Positions 18,501-25,784 of a DNA stretch of 35,853 nt are shown here, piece by piece (the stretch's first letter is position 1; each line of letters starts with the position of its first letter). The notes beneath the pieces were generated by a model. It was not told the DNA's origin and did no database searches. It saw nothing but the letters and a program-made list of their open reading frames with translations. The DNA is from an uncultured Candidatus Poseidoniales archaeon (GTDB taxonomy: Archaea; Thermoplasmatota; Poseidoniia; Poseidoniales; Thalassarchaeaceae), in assembly GCA_902573115.1 (NCBI GenBank), contig CACGIM010000010.1, forward strand, positions 1 to 35,853. The letters run 5' to 3'. The translations under genes were made by a program, and so were the position numbers.

Positions 18501-21182
18501 AATGATGGCAAAATAAAAATCAGAGTCACCTATGATTGGGAGAGACTGGAGTCACCAACCCTAATGACAGGCCTATACGACAGGCCCAACGACGGGGGAG
18601 GGGTCCTTCAGGCTTCGTGGCTACCGGCTCAGGATTCTGCTTGGTCCGCATACAGGGTCTACGTTTGGGACTCCACAGATAACCCGGCGTGGACCCCGAC
18701 AGAGCAAGACCTGGCTGGCATGCCGTCCTATCAGAGGATATCCTTCTGGTCTCAGACTTCGACAATTTTCACGACCGGGAACAGCAATGGATCCGAGACT
18801 CCACTTTCCGATCAGAGGCAGTACAGGGCAGCCATTTCAATTGAGTATCCGGACGGCACCTTAGGCGAGCCAATTTCGTGGGAGGGTAATGCCACTCCTA
18901 GCGATGAGGTTCCAAGACCACCTGAATGGCTTATTGTAGAACCTATATCAGGTGGGAACCCGGGAACAGTCTCAGCAGAATGGTCAGCATGCACGGAACT
19001 GGATCCGATGTATTCGAGGATTTGGCCAGTTCAGCAGGAGGTTTCCAGTGCTCACGCCCTCGCCAATCCAATCAACGTCGCGTTCGGGTCTGGAAACTCT
19101 ACAGTTCTAGAGCTGGAGGGCAACGTTCCTTACTGGTTCGTGATAGCTTGTGTTGATGAGTCAGGACAGTACGATTCAGCAAATGCCACAGTTATTGGGC
19201 CGATAGTAACCGCTGGAGGGTTGAACGACGGAATCGCCCCTTCTCCAATAACAGGAACCACAGCGGAGGATGTGCCAGATGATGAGGGCGGGAGGATTTT
19301 GGTCACATGGGACCCCAACAAGGAGGATGACTGCTCCTACCACGTTATCTACATCCTTCCGGCTTCCGGATGGACTGCCCCATCCTCTGTGGATGGGTGG
19401 CCAATTGCCTCGTTTGTACCGGATTGTAATACGGAAGAGCTGATCATAGACTCGATAGGCAACTCGACCCTTGACAACGAAGTAGTATACTGGATTGGGG
19501 TAGTCGCTGTCGACGACTGGGGGAACAAAGATCTCGACAATGTGCAAGTCGTAGAAACTACCACATTCTCAGATTTCGACTCCATGCAAGGAAATCCTCC
19601 TGATCCGGTGTCGGGATTACAGGCATGGGACCATCCAGCGGACGACGGAACCGCTATTGACATCAGCTGGGATCGCTCTTCTGCACCTGACTTCAGCCAT
19701 TACACCATCTGGGTGTCAGACTATCCTCTTGATGACCTAACAGAGGTATCGGCGGCTTGCGAAACTAGTGGAGCCTGCGGGCTAATCACTATCGATCAGA
19801 GGCAGATTGGAAACTCCCCGAGACTAGAGGTCACCGTGGGAAGCGCACTCTACGGGACAGAAGCCGACTCTCTTTCTCTTTCGGGAATATCCCCTGACAT
19901 ACCACTTTACGTGACTGTCACAATTCACGATGTTGCAGGGAATGTAGCTCTAAGCGGACTTGGAGAACACATGGCATTGGTCACGCCCATCGACAACAGC
20001 GGCGACATGTCTCCCCCGGACAGAGTACCAGCGCCCACTCTGGAGGATCGATCACCGGATTCCGGTAACGGAGTCTTCGTCTCTTTCGAGGCTAGCAGCT
20101 CAGAGGACATAGGCGAGTATTGGATATATGCAGTACCTGGATCCCCCTTCGATAGAACTGATGGGCTGGAACCTGCTCTTGTATTGGACAGGACAGAGTG
20201 GGACAAGACTCTGCTGGAGACGGTATCAGGAGGGGCTCAGATACAACCAAACGTCCCAATGTGGGTCGCCGTGGTGGCCGTCGACTCCTCGGGGAACTCG
20301 TGGACAGAGAATCTCGAGACATCCATGATTAGCCCAGTCGACGAGGAATCTCTCGACCCGGGACTCCACCTTCCAACGGTCACCGATGTCATAGTCTACT
20401 GGGACGAAGGGGATTTGGCCATAGAGGCCATTTGGGAGACATCCGATGACCCCAAGGTCATATCTTACTCGGTATACGCTAGCAATATGGAGTTCTCAGA
20501 CACTAGGGATGCCATGCTAGTCGCATCTTCCATAGACTCATCCAACGTCTCATTCGACACCATCGGCCCTACCCCGGTAGACCCCTCGTCCACATACTGG
20601 CTCGCAGTCGTAGCCTCCGATGGGGATGTTCACAGATTTACTGTGGACTCTATCCGGGTCTACCCACTTACTGAATTCTCAACAGGAGGGCCGGGAGGAG
20701 ATCTGTCACAGGATGGTGCATCATGGTTCGACCAATTGGTAGACGGTGATCTGAACATGTTCATCGCGCTAATTTCAGCCATGATGGTTTTGTTGGGGTT
20801 AATCATGATCATTAGACCAAAGGAGAGGGCAGCTCCGAAGCCTTGGGAGATGGGGACAATGGAGGTTGAGATAGAAGAAGAGCTTGCAAGGGAGGCAAGA
20901 GGAATTTCTGAAGAAGAGGAGATTGAGTCATCCGCCCTCCCTAGAACAGAAGTAGAATTCGAAGTAGAGTCCGAAGTAGAGTCCGTGGAAACAAAGCCGC
21001 AATTGGAGGAATTAGAGGAAGAATGGTGGAATACAGATACCTCTGTAGGTGAATTACTCCTGGAATCAGATACCGAGGAAATTGACCTCGAGAGCCTGAA
21101 CACCCTTGCAGATGATCTTGATGAGGAAGAAGGCTCTGGCGACATCGATACATCTTTTATCGACGAAGCTCTTGATGACTGA
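12576..21182 (+). CDS. Giant secreted, C-terminally anchored surface protein (propeller-like repeats plus fibronectin-III-like domains)
   Basis: A 2868-residue protein. An N-terminal signal segment (basic start, then IGLVFLMILLPWASTF) is followed by an extracellular N-domain. From about residue 210 to 1830 come dozens of ~40-50 residue repeats of the form short strand-turn-strand with IxxIAxDxxGIxxGTxxGGVxR(F/W), often with a W at the end. They resemble regulator-type beta-propeller blades, probably several propellers in series. A Gly-rich linker lies near residue 841. From ~1990 to ~2700 about six fibronectin-III-like modules follow (signature S.. ISWD..... YxIYV and Y.. VVAVDxxGN). A single transmembrane helix (~2728-2746) is followed by basic residues and a ~120-residue Glu/Asp-rich tail predicted to be cytoplasmic. 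Few Cys residues occur. Role unknown: surface layer, adhesion, or polymer binding. Confidence 0.85.
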   Translation: MYAIRRLTEPKTKAIGLVFLMILLPWASTFSNFQNTNFLAEEEKNRADSSHAAWGESGSNDTGWITLEASGSNLENGTPAVGDLFLEFAPGAVIDNLTLEIAVNGSDGTWVNQPQIAVMNPQTSVLDWSGLGGLGRQNNFAENPPTLVGGILDSSLKPNTISDASWNIPTGIEITDLVIEALRPVDPKLSLSPLEVSLHGSAYNHVDGRLYLLLDDDLLQLDDNSIKRIIDIVPDINGRSISADPNRDRLYVGDSTGNITAMRLSDSSIVDDFPRDANTTDSDPILAVNSDIYGVLWAVSECKLNYLMPSRSASWKTVEFCSGSELETPAGLIVKGRELFLATEEHGVRVIEYNVSSTDPTTIVLERNIVWDTANLLSSNSISDIVLDNDLLYIATKDSGIDRFDLSTLSWLPSWSSSNWLSSDEINGLAVAPGWLYILSDEQVQPYDTEVLLFGSDIEIDDLGLTESGTSIIAWPGGLSRSPSDSLALVGDSSGKIGRILLDSPDGSFSLVSSPSIEDAEVTAIIDDGEAGEYWIASGSVIDILDNQDNLWKDPIDLSELSSSQLEIGEITSIVQDQGGWVFVGTTSGGAHRLSSVDGSYFGSIQGLNSLQVTSMAFDSTTKTVVIGHTDSGVSLYSTNSNSVTDTFSETAGLDSNSIRDIATRFGIAYIATEEAGVMRIDLSIPSIIGSWQSLGVDNLDSTPIAVNGDEIYLGLPGLGILIIDRLTRDIIDLWTPDDPNGIPDEDVNAISIDFFGGILIGSEVQNTGANSNGGLARWDGSNWNYLPTSIPGWNNDPFEFYDVTSDANGVYAGTNRGACMWNWPTGTQTQFTMEDCWTTGGGGGNGGGGDGMPSRFVISVDPIGGDLLYAGTTEGAAVINTSNGSIVEVWTAGDDTERSRVVKFNDVLYLGFENLGIGRYNLSSSQWMTPWDGSQGIIDDDDVTALVEGRQEGTMWAGGDFGLTLIDLMSNSVILQWDRGTNQNGPTLPNFSPAEILIADDIMYYSPQRANSWNSRDEVHRINLNNNTSLQELNVGQKLGFEGVIHGMNMIGEEIWISVVETSGWGGSGDPGTIVRWNATSNLWEDDLETIGDVGRVNARYLGDCFPLNTSCELWVAYGENILRRFSAQNMTLLNQWNDVDGRIRGMVEFEGEYLFASMNGILRWDPANESWLSSWLPGDGLPTESELDFYSMKVVGEDLWASSGYGNDGHIMRLSGNNSNWTVWEVDNGEIPDGYGADIIVCHDIVNIAMGFTAWQWWVSGGGVARFDLGDHDGDGITEEWISPITQDNSNLVDRDVRALACDEDNDVMYIGFDSEDVGIDRFDYFSNNFLGTLTTDMGISGDKVFPGGMLHDGDLLLISHYDGAGGITRVVTSGSSASSGLVIGMGMDSCSIVRAPSLSSREYAIGRSGDLSGINRVDRLDITGLIEGGFDELVGLPSGVVHEMISNDTHVWVTVGSSDQSYLGSTILQGELLGNGSVNWQYGYDSIFESMNEIMLIGQEIWVTTVGGGLFSVNLSQRSFQPTPASLHNQMDGIFFNGGEMYVGLMGWDGSSAGFQQFDPMNRTWGHGSLIAGLPSNIVTDFAEFEEHILVSTHGGIGLWNTTRNDWDDPITTIDGLPTPISNHLFVPPSPVLGNGTVLIGGPIGIISLDQNLSVSGYAGRSQGLLGDFVSGIVYAGPVSRMVNDTATGTTATIYHDAALFISHNGQGVTRPGASAWDLSTDTANGTYNIDMIPSNDVRAVEADQWGVHIATSSQPIVHWNGTSMIMEAGPGALDLQAWPIVDLASDGTHLAAVSSGKISILRSSGDHEVIKIGELVGAISADADPWFGLAAIGEGGLHIYRPMETLNQIDREAQRRAAPLTAIFAGMSAEITDSTVPGMSTILVDHQSTISIPIDPNQENSSELLLFPGSVTFSSPQRGAWVWAKSTILNYSGSWDLASLNPQIEESFQNAIFNTPPGSPSSYVHLQLQSPNDGKIKIRVTYDWERLESPTLMTGLYDRPNDGGGVLQASWLPAQDSAWSAYRVYVWDSTDNPAWTPTEQDLAGMPSYQRISFWSQTSTIFTTGNSNGSETPLSDQRQYRAAISIEYPDGTLGEPISWEGNATPSDEVPRPPEWLIVEPISGGNPGTVSAEWSACTELDPMYSRIWPVQQEVSSAHALANPINVAFGSGNSTVLELEGNVPYWFVIACVDESGQYDSANATVIGPIVTAGGLNDGIAPSPITGTTAEDVPDDEGGRILVTWDPNKEDDCSYHVIYILPASGWTAPSSVDGWPIASFVPDCNTEELIIDSIGNSTLDNEVVYWIGVVAVDDWGNKDLDNVQVVETTTFSDFDSMQGNPPDPVSGLQAWDHPADDGTAIDISWDRSSAPDFSHYTIWVSDYPLDDLTEVSAACETSGACGLITIDQRQIGNSPRLEVTVGSALYGTEADSLSLSGISPDIPLYVTVTIHDVAGNVALSGLGEHMALVTPIDNSGDMSPPDRVPAPTLEDRSPDSGNGVFVSFEASSSEDIGEYWIYAVPGSPFDRTDGLEPALVLDRTEWDKTLLETVSGGAQIQPNVPMWVAVVAVDSSGNSWTENLETSMISPVDEESLDPGLHLPTVTDVIVYWDEGDLAIEAIWETSDDPKVISYSVYASNMEFSDTRDAMLVASSIDSSNVSFDTIGPTPVDPSSTYWLAVVASDGDVHRFTVDSIRVYPLTEFSTGGPGGDLSQDGASWFDQLVDGDLNMFIALISAMMVLLGLIMIIRPKERAAPKPWEMGTMEVEIEEELAREARGISEEEEIESSALPRTEVEFEVESEVESVETKPQLEELEEEWWNTDTSVGELLLESDTEEIDLESLNTLADDLDEEEGSGDIDTSFIDEALDD

Positions 21183-21259
21183 CACTGCCAAGTATCTAAT
21201 TTGTTAAGGGCGGACCGTAGCCTTGAAGGAGCGGCAGCAGTTGGTTAGGAACGAGCCAT

Positions 21260-21622
21260 ATGCCAGTTTGCAGGATGTGCAAGCAGAATTACCCACAAAG
21301 CCAATTCATCAAGGGCAATGGCCCCAGGTATCAGGTCTGCTCAAGGTGTGGAATCGAGAGAGGACTAGTGGGCCAAGAAGAGACATCTGAGTATTATTCC
21401 GACGAAATCCTCAATGCCAGGCTATCGCTATACACTCGAAGGCACCTCCCCTGGGTGTCTGTAGTTTTGGGATGGTTCCTATACATCGCAATCGGCAGGG
21501 GTATCGAACTCTGGTCGGGCCTATTCTTCGGAGTACTTGCTCTCTCCACGATTGTTATTCCGGTACGCCACCTCATGGGGTCAGCCAGATTCAGAGCTGA
21601 ACTGTCTAGAATTACCCCCTGA
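21260..21622 (+). CDS. Small zinc-ribbon protein with two membrane segments
   Basis: Hypothetical 120-residue protein. An N-terminal CRMC...CSRC pair (residues 4-7 and 27-30) looks like a treble-clef or zinc-ribbon metal site. The second half contains two hydrophobic stretches (WVSVVLGWFLYIAIG and LFFGVLALSTIVIPV), predicted as a hairpin in the membrane, so the zinc module would face the cytoplasm. It lies 77 bp downstream of the giant surface gene on the same strand and could be co-transcribed. No function is recognised. Confidence 0.7.
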   Translation: MPVCRMCKQNYPQSQFIKGNGPRYQVCSRCGIERGLVGQEETSEYYSDEILNARLSLYTRRHLPWVSVVLGWFLYIAIGRGIELWSGLFFGVLALSTIVIPVRHLMGSARFRAELSRITP

Positions 21623-21767
21623 TACTGTCACGGGAACCCGTTAAATACGTACTATGTCTCTCCATCGCCAGAGGGAACAGTGGGTTCCCTATGAAAGCCC
21701 GTGAGATTGGATGTTAGAAAAAGGAGGAGCCAGTACAAGAATTAGCAAGTTCGGAACACTACAAATG

Positions 21768-21787
21768 AAACGCAATGCTGCGTTTTT
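21768..21787 (+). terminator. Hairpin with T-tract between the zinc-ribbon gene and the Asp-rich gene
   Basis: AAACGCA (21768-21774), a 4-nt loop, and TGCGTTT (21779-21785) form a perfect 7-bp stem continuing into a run of five T. It lies ~145 bp after the stop at 21622 and ~80 bp before the chosen start at 21867. It could terminate the upstream transcript. It also argues against the longer reading of the next gene from 21711, which would place this hairpin inside coding sequence. Confidence 0.45.
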
Positions 21788-21866
21788 GATGTTAGCGGAC
21801 ACGCATACCGGCTCACTCATGACAACCCCCAGTCCAACGGAACAAAAATTTGGAAGTGAATACATA

Positions 21867-23450
21867 ATGAATAATTCAAAGAAAAGCAGTATGATAACAG
21901 CCCTAATGCTGGTCCTCATGGCTGGGTCTACCGGCGTGGGAGCAGATGGATCGGACCCTCTTGATCCTTCAGACGGAGGAGCGGACTGGGACGGAGACGG
22001 TCTCACCAATGCGGAGGAGCAGCAGGCTGGGACTGACATGAATAATGCAGATACTGACAATGACGGCATGCCCGATGGATGGGAAGTAAACTACGGACTC
22101 AATCCCAACTCAGCCTCAGATGGAAGCGCTGATCCTGACGGAGACGGCCTTTCAAATCTAGAAGAGTACGAGTCCGGAACCAACCCAAACAACGCGGATA
22201 CGGACGGGGACGGCACCAACGACGCCAATGACGCGTATCCAAACGATCCGAACGACGGAGCAGCATCAGATTCCGATGGAGACGGAATCCCCGATGCCTA
22301 CGATCCTGATTTCCAAGGTGATGGGACCGGGGACGGCGGCACCGAAGGCGGTGGCGAAGGCGAAGATGGAGAAGGCCAGGGCCAGGGACAAGGACAGGGC
22401 CAGGGACAAGGACAGGGCCAGGGACAAGGACAGGGCCAGGGCCAGGGCGGCCAACAAGGACAGGGAGGCCAAGGTCAGCAGGGCCAGGGTCAAGATGAAG
22501 GCTCTCAATCAGATCAAGACGGTCAGCAGGGCCAGGATAGCGAATCCGGACAGCAAGGCAACCAGCAAGATAACGGACAGGGTCAACAGTCTAACGGCGG
22601 CGAGCAGAGTGGTCAGCAGGGAGAGCAAGAAAGTGGTGACGAGAACGGCAACAACCAGAATGGCCAGAACCAGCAGCAGCAAGGCCAGACACAAGGGGAT
22701 AGCCAGGGTCAGGCCATATGCCATGGATTACTAGCAAGCCAGATACTCGACAATCAGAGGGACAATGGAAACGTCGACAACGATGGAGATGGAATCCCAG
22801 ACGAACCCTATGACTGGGACGATGACAATGACGGCATCCCAGACGTAATGGAGGAATCCGTTCTTGCCTCACTAGACCACGATGGTGACGGTATCAAAGA
22901 CAAGGATGATGACGATGACGACGGCGATGGGATTGACGATCGTGAGGAAGTTAACGATGGCGACTCATCAACCTGCATCTACGACCACGACAACGATGGC
23001 GTCTCGGACGACATCGACTTTGACATCGACAACGACGGAATCGACAATTGGGAAGACGTACTAGACTGCGACAACGACGGAACCGAGGAGAGGCTAGTTG
23101 ATCTAGACGGTGACGGCATCACTGATGTGGATGCAGCTCGCGATCACGATAACGACTGCAGTAATGACGCTGATGACGCTGATGACGACAATGACAACAT
23201 CCTCGATGTAGACGAGTTGGATGGAGCGTTCGGCACTTACAGGTACGACCACGACAACGACGGCTTGTGGGATAGCTACGACACCGATGACGACAATGAC
23301 GGACTCTCAGATTGGTTTGAGCAGAACGACGGGTGGGACTCCACTGGTCAGTTCGACCACGACAACGACGGAATCCCAGACTACACCGATGATGACGATG
23401 ATGGTGACGGGATACCAGACGCAGACGAGAACGATTTCGACATAATCTGA
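21867..23450 (+). CDS. Secreted Asp-rich protein with thrombospondin type-3-like repeats and a Gln/Gly linker
   Basis: Predicted calcium-binding secreted protein of 527 aa. The start at 21867 gives a classic signal peptide (KK, then SSMITALMLVLMAGSTGVGA). Residues ~26-160 hold TSP3-like units such as DPDGDGLSNLEEYESGTNP and DSDGDGIPDAYDPD. Residues ~170-286 are low-complexity Gln/Gly/Ser/Asn, beginning with perfect GQ repeats. Residues ~290-527 return to D-N-D-G-I-x-D repeats, where one calcium-binding loop follows another with little else. There is no C-terminal anchor, so it is probably released or held to the envelope through calcium. A longer reading from an ATG at 21711 adds 52 residues that bury the signal peptide; I reject it. 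It ends exactly where convergent fen1 ends. Confidence 0.85.
   Translation: MNNSKKSSMITALMLVLMAGSTGVGADGSDPLDPSDGGADWDGDGLTNAEEQQAGTDMNNADTDNDGMPDGWEVNYGLNPNSASDGSADPDGDGLSNLEEYESGTNPNNADTDGDGTNDANDAYPNDPNDGAASDSDGDGIPDAYDPDFQGDGTGDGGTEGGGEGEDGEGQGQGQGQGQGQGQGQGQGQGQGQGGQQGQGGQGQQGQGQDEGSQSDQDGQQGQDSESGQQGNQQDNGQGQQSNGGEQSGQQGEQESGDENGNNQNGQNQQQQGQTQGDSQGQAICHGLLASQILDNQRDNGNVDNDGDGIPDEPYDWDDDNDGIPDVMEESVLASLDHDGDGIKDKDDDDDDGDGIDDREEVNDGDSSTCIYDHDNDGVSDDIDFDIDNDGIDNWEDVLDCDNDGTEERLVDLDGDGITDVDAARDHDNDCSNDADDADDDNDNILDVDELDGAFGTYRYDHDNDGLWDSYDTDDDNDGLSDWFEQNDGWDSTGQFDHDNDGIPDYTDDDDDGDGIPDADENDFDII
22381..22434 (+). repeat. 18-bp tandem repeat, three perfect copies
   Basis: The unit GCCAGGGACAAGGACAGG occurs three times without a mismatch and is flanked by partial copies (22375-22380 and 22435 onward). 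It encodes (GQ) dipeptides at the start of the linker of the Asp-rich secreted protein. Perfect identity at the DNA level, including third codon positions, indicates recent slippage expansion, so length may vary between strains. Confidence 0.85.
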
Positions 23451-24458
23451 TCAGAAGTCGAAGAGTGAAGGCTGGCTTGCCGACCGTAGCCGACCAGCGC
23501 CAGCTAGGCGTTCCAGTGCCCTCTTCATCCTGCCATCTCCGAAACCCCTCTCTTCCTGGAGGAACGAGCGAAGGTCCTCCTCAACTGCTCTTCCAGGGTC
23601 AGACACTGGGTCTTCTTTGCAGGGGTGGTTCAGGAAAAGAGCTCTTATTTCCTCTAGATTATCAGGTAATTCGAAGCCCTTAGTCTCCGCGACGGACTCC
23701 ATCGTACCGTGCTTCTGGATGAGCTTTAGACCGGTCTTGGGCCCTATGCCTCTTATTCCGGGATGGAAGTCCGTACCCACCATTATCCCGAGGTCCACTA
23801 GTTGATCCTGAGTTATCTCATGTGTCTCAAGGGTGTCTGCCAGAGATATCCTCTCTGCCGCGAGAACCCGGCCGAACCTTCGAGTACCATGACTGGTGAG
23901 GTTTCTGACCATAACCGGGGAACCGTACAGCAGGGTATCCCAGTCTTGACTGGCCACAGCAGCAACCTCCCCCCTAGAGCACATCACGGCTGCAGCACCC
24001 TCAGCCTCCATGGGGGCCTCAACCCAGGACACTCCCATCAAGTCGAATAGCTGCTTGGTCTCCTGAACCATCTCTGGAGTGTATTCAGCAGTCTGGGGGC
24101 CCAGCTTCTTCGCTGACTCCATGTCCTCAGCCTCTATTGCTGCTTCCCATTTCGAAACAGCCTCGATCTTCCTCGCCTTTCTTTCGCCCAGGGTCTCCAT
24201 CTTCAGATCGTGCGGCTTACCATCAAAGACGAAAACAGGGTCAATACCCTCGGATATCATCATTGTTGACCTGTCAAGAAATCCCATCAAGTGAGCGACT
24301 GGCTTCTCATTGTAGGATAGGGGCTTTCCATCGGGCCCGGTCATAGAGGTGATGAACTGGTAGGAGTTGAGAAAGACGTCAACTGCCACTCTCTTACCTG
24401 ATAGATCACTGAGCTCTATTGCTTCTGGGCTTACCAGATCCCTTAGATTGCAACCCAT
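23451..24458 (-). CDS. fen: Flap endonuclease 1
   Basis: Structure-specific 5' flap nuclease used in Okazaki-fragment maturation and long-patch repair. At 335 aa it is normal for archaeal FEN1. Predicted two-metal active-site carboxylates are present: D27 (VAVDVFLN), D79 (VFVFDGKP), E151 and E153 (EAPMEAEG), D172 and D174 (SQDWDTLLYG), D230 (VGTDFHPG). The DNA-binding helix-hairpin GIRGIGPKTGLKLI follows. The last residues are QPSLFDF, a PIP box for the PCNA clamp. The ATG at 24458 has GGTGGCAGG upstream. The stop abuts the convergent Asp-rich gene with no spacer. Confidence 0.95.
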   Translation of the reverse strand: MGCNLRDLVSPEAIELSDLSGKRVAVDVFLNSYQFITSMTGPDGKPLSYNEKPVAHLMGFLDRSTMMISEGIDPVFVFDGKPHDLKMETLGERKARKIEAVSKWEAAIEAEDMESAKKLGPQTAEYTPEMVQETKQLFDLMGVSWVEAPMEAEGAAAVMCSRGEVAAVASQDWDTLLYGSPVMVRNLTSHGTRRFGRVLAAERISLADTLETHEITQDQLVDLGIMVGTDFHPGIRGIGPKTGLKLIQKHGTMESVAETKGFELPDNLEEIRALFLNHPCKEDPVSDPGRAVEEDLRSFLQEERGFGDGRMKRALERLAGAGRLRSASQPSLFDF

Positions 24459-24498
24459 TAGCCTGCCACCCCGCCACTACTGTTAGCGCTAGTGGTAG

Positions 24499-24508
24499 GG
24501 GCATATAG
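24499..24508. promoter_or_regulatory. Shared TATA-like core between fen1 and the tRNA methylase gene
   Basis: GGCATATAGG lies in the 82-bp spacer between the divergent fen1 (start 24458) and methylase (start 24541) genes. CATATA reads on the plus strand and TATATG on the minus strand, 35-45 bp from either start. It is the only AT-rich core in an otherwise GC-rich spacer, so one element may serve both directions. Confidence 0.35.
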
Positions 24509-24540
24509 GGTTGAAGCCCCCAGCATGTCTCGGAGGTGGT

Positions 24541-25677
24541 ATGCAAGTGCGGAGCCTAGCGATACTTGGTAGCGGCTGGCACCCTCCTTTGTTTAGGGAG
24601 GAGGCTAGGGCACTTTTGGGTCCAATCGAGGTATTGCACCAAAGGATGGCCTTTTTCACACAGTCAAATGAGGTAATTGATCGTATATCCGGGGCCTCAC
24701 TGATCGACGAAGCACTGAGCTCCACATCCAGACTTTGGGTATACAATCAGAAGATTACTCCAGATGAGGTTGCATCACATGTGGCCGAATGGTCGCAATC
24801 TTTCCTTCCAGAAGGGACATTTTCGATTAGGGCCAGAAGGCTTGGCTCAGGTGTGGGCAGCCTCTCACGAAGAGAGATAGAGACAATGACAGGTGCTAAA
24901 ATATTCAGTGAAACAAAACCAGTCAATCTCGAAAACCCCGATCACGAGGTTGTAGTTGTTCTAGCTGGTCCGGACAATAGTCCTAGCCAATGGGACGAAA
25001 GGGAATCTGGAGAGTTGATTCTCTGGGGCCTTAGGGACCCAGCATCAATAGGGACCTATAGCGGGCTTTCTCCTACTGAGCGGCCTTTCTTCAAGCCAGT
25101 GACCCTTGATCCAAGACTTGCTAGGCTACTTGTCTGCCTTTCTTTCTCACGTGGAAAGCCATCTGTTATCGTAGACCCTTTCTGCGGTACCGGGGGCATT
25201 GCAATTGAGGCTTCAAATCTGGGTCTGCAGGTTCTGGCTAGTGATTTGGACTCTAGGATGGTAGAAGGAACAAGAACCAACATGGAGTGGGTGTCAGGTA
25301 AATCCGAATATAGCGTGAAAAGGGGTCCAGCCAGTCAGGTTCACGAGATGTGGGGGAGTATACCAGGATGCTCTTTCGTATTTGACCCTCCTTACGGAAG
25401 AAATGCTTGGGCATCTGAGGATGGCCTCGATCTTCTGTTAGGCGCACTTGTCTCTGCGAGGGCCATGAGTCCCGATGGCACTGTTTGCACTATGCTTCCC
25501 TCTAGCCCAGAGGCACTCCATGGCCCTATTTCAGACTCCTTGCGGGTCATGGGTATGGGATGGGGTCCTTTGAAGGAGAGGATTATAGAAACTGGTTGGA
25601 AAGTTTCAGTGTGTTCCCCTGTCCGGGTTCACAAGAGCCTATCACGGTTAGTGGTGCTCTGCCACCCGGCGGATTGA
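24541..25677 (+). CDS. tRNA (guanine-10-N2) methyltransferase, Trm-G10/Trm11 family
   Basis: Predicted to methylate G10 of tRNA. The N-terminal ~160 residues form a THUMP-type RNA-binding region (FSIRARRLGSG stretch). The C-terminal Rossmann domain carries motif I DPFCGTGGIAIEA and the amino-methylase motif IV FDPPYGRNA; a (N/D)PP(Y/F) motif marks N-methylation of a base. I chose the ATG at 24541 because GGAGGTGGT lies directly before it. A TTG ten codons upstream would extend into that site. Length 378 aa fits the family. A tRNA gene that carries a G at position 10 follows 30 bp downstream. Confidence 0.85.
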   Translation: MQVRSLAILGSGWHPPLFREEARALLGPIEVLHQRMAFFTQSNEVIDRISGASLIDEALSSTSRLWVYNQKITPDEVASHVAEWSQSFLPEGTFSIRARRLGSGVGSLSRREIETMTGAKIFSETKPVNLENPDHEVVVVLAGPDNSPSQWDERESGELILWGLRDPASIGTYSGLSPTERPFFKPVTLDPRLARLLVCLSFSRGKPSVIVDPFCGTGGIAIEASNLGLQVLASDLDSRMVEGTRTNMEWVSGKSEYSVKRGPASQVHEMWGSIPGCSFVFDPPYGRNAWASEDGLDLLLGALVSARAMSPDGTVCTMLPSSPEALHGPISDSLRVMGMGWGPLKERIIETGWKVSVCSPVRVHKSLSRLVVLCHPAD

Positions 25678-25707
25678 AGATGGGTTGGCCGGGCTGGGAT
25701 GAAGCGT

Positions 25708-25784
25708 GGGCGATTAGGGTAGTCTGGATATCCTTCCGGCCTTCGGAGCCGGAGACGTGGGTTCGAATCCTGCATCGCCCGCCA
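25708..25784 (+). tRNA. tRNA-Arg (anticodon UCG), CCA encoded
   Basis: Folded by hand. The acceptor stem is GGGCGAT/ATCGCCC (7 bp), with U8 A9, A14, G18 G19 and A21 in place. The D-stem is weak (three pairs including a wobble). The anticodon stem is CCGGC/GCCGG with loop CTTCGGA, so T33, anticodon TCG and purine 37. The T-arm is GTGGG-TTCGAAT-CCTGC with two wobbles. The discriminator is G73 and CCA is genomic (25782-25784). It starts 30 bp after the tRNA methylase stop. All but its first six bases are overlapped antisense by the integrase frame, marking it as a probable attachment site. Confidence 0.88.

Noticed and set aside
21711-21866. 52-residue N-terminal extension of the Asp-rich secreted protein from an ATG at 21711
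   Set aside because: It would bury a good signal peptide and would place a hairpin with T-tract (21768-21787) inside the coding sequence; the extension has no recognisable coding character.
22381-22434. Possible CRISPR-like tandem array
   Set aside because: Units are contiguous 18-bp coding repeats with no spacers and maintain the GQ reading frame.
22228-22734. Plus-strand and antisense open frames through the Gln/Gly repeat region
   Set aside because: They are alternate readings of low-complexity repeats (Lys/Ala/Arg or Leu/Ala/Ser biased) inside a well-supported gene.
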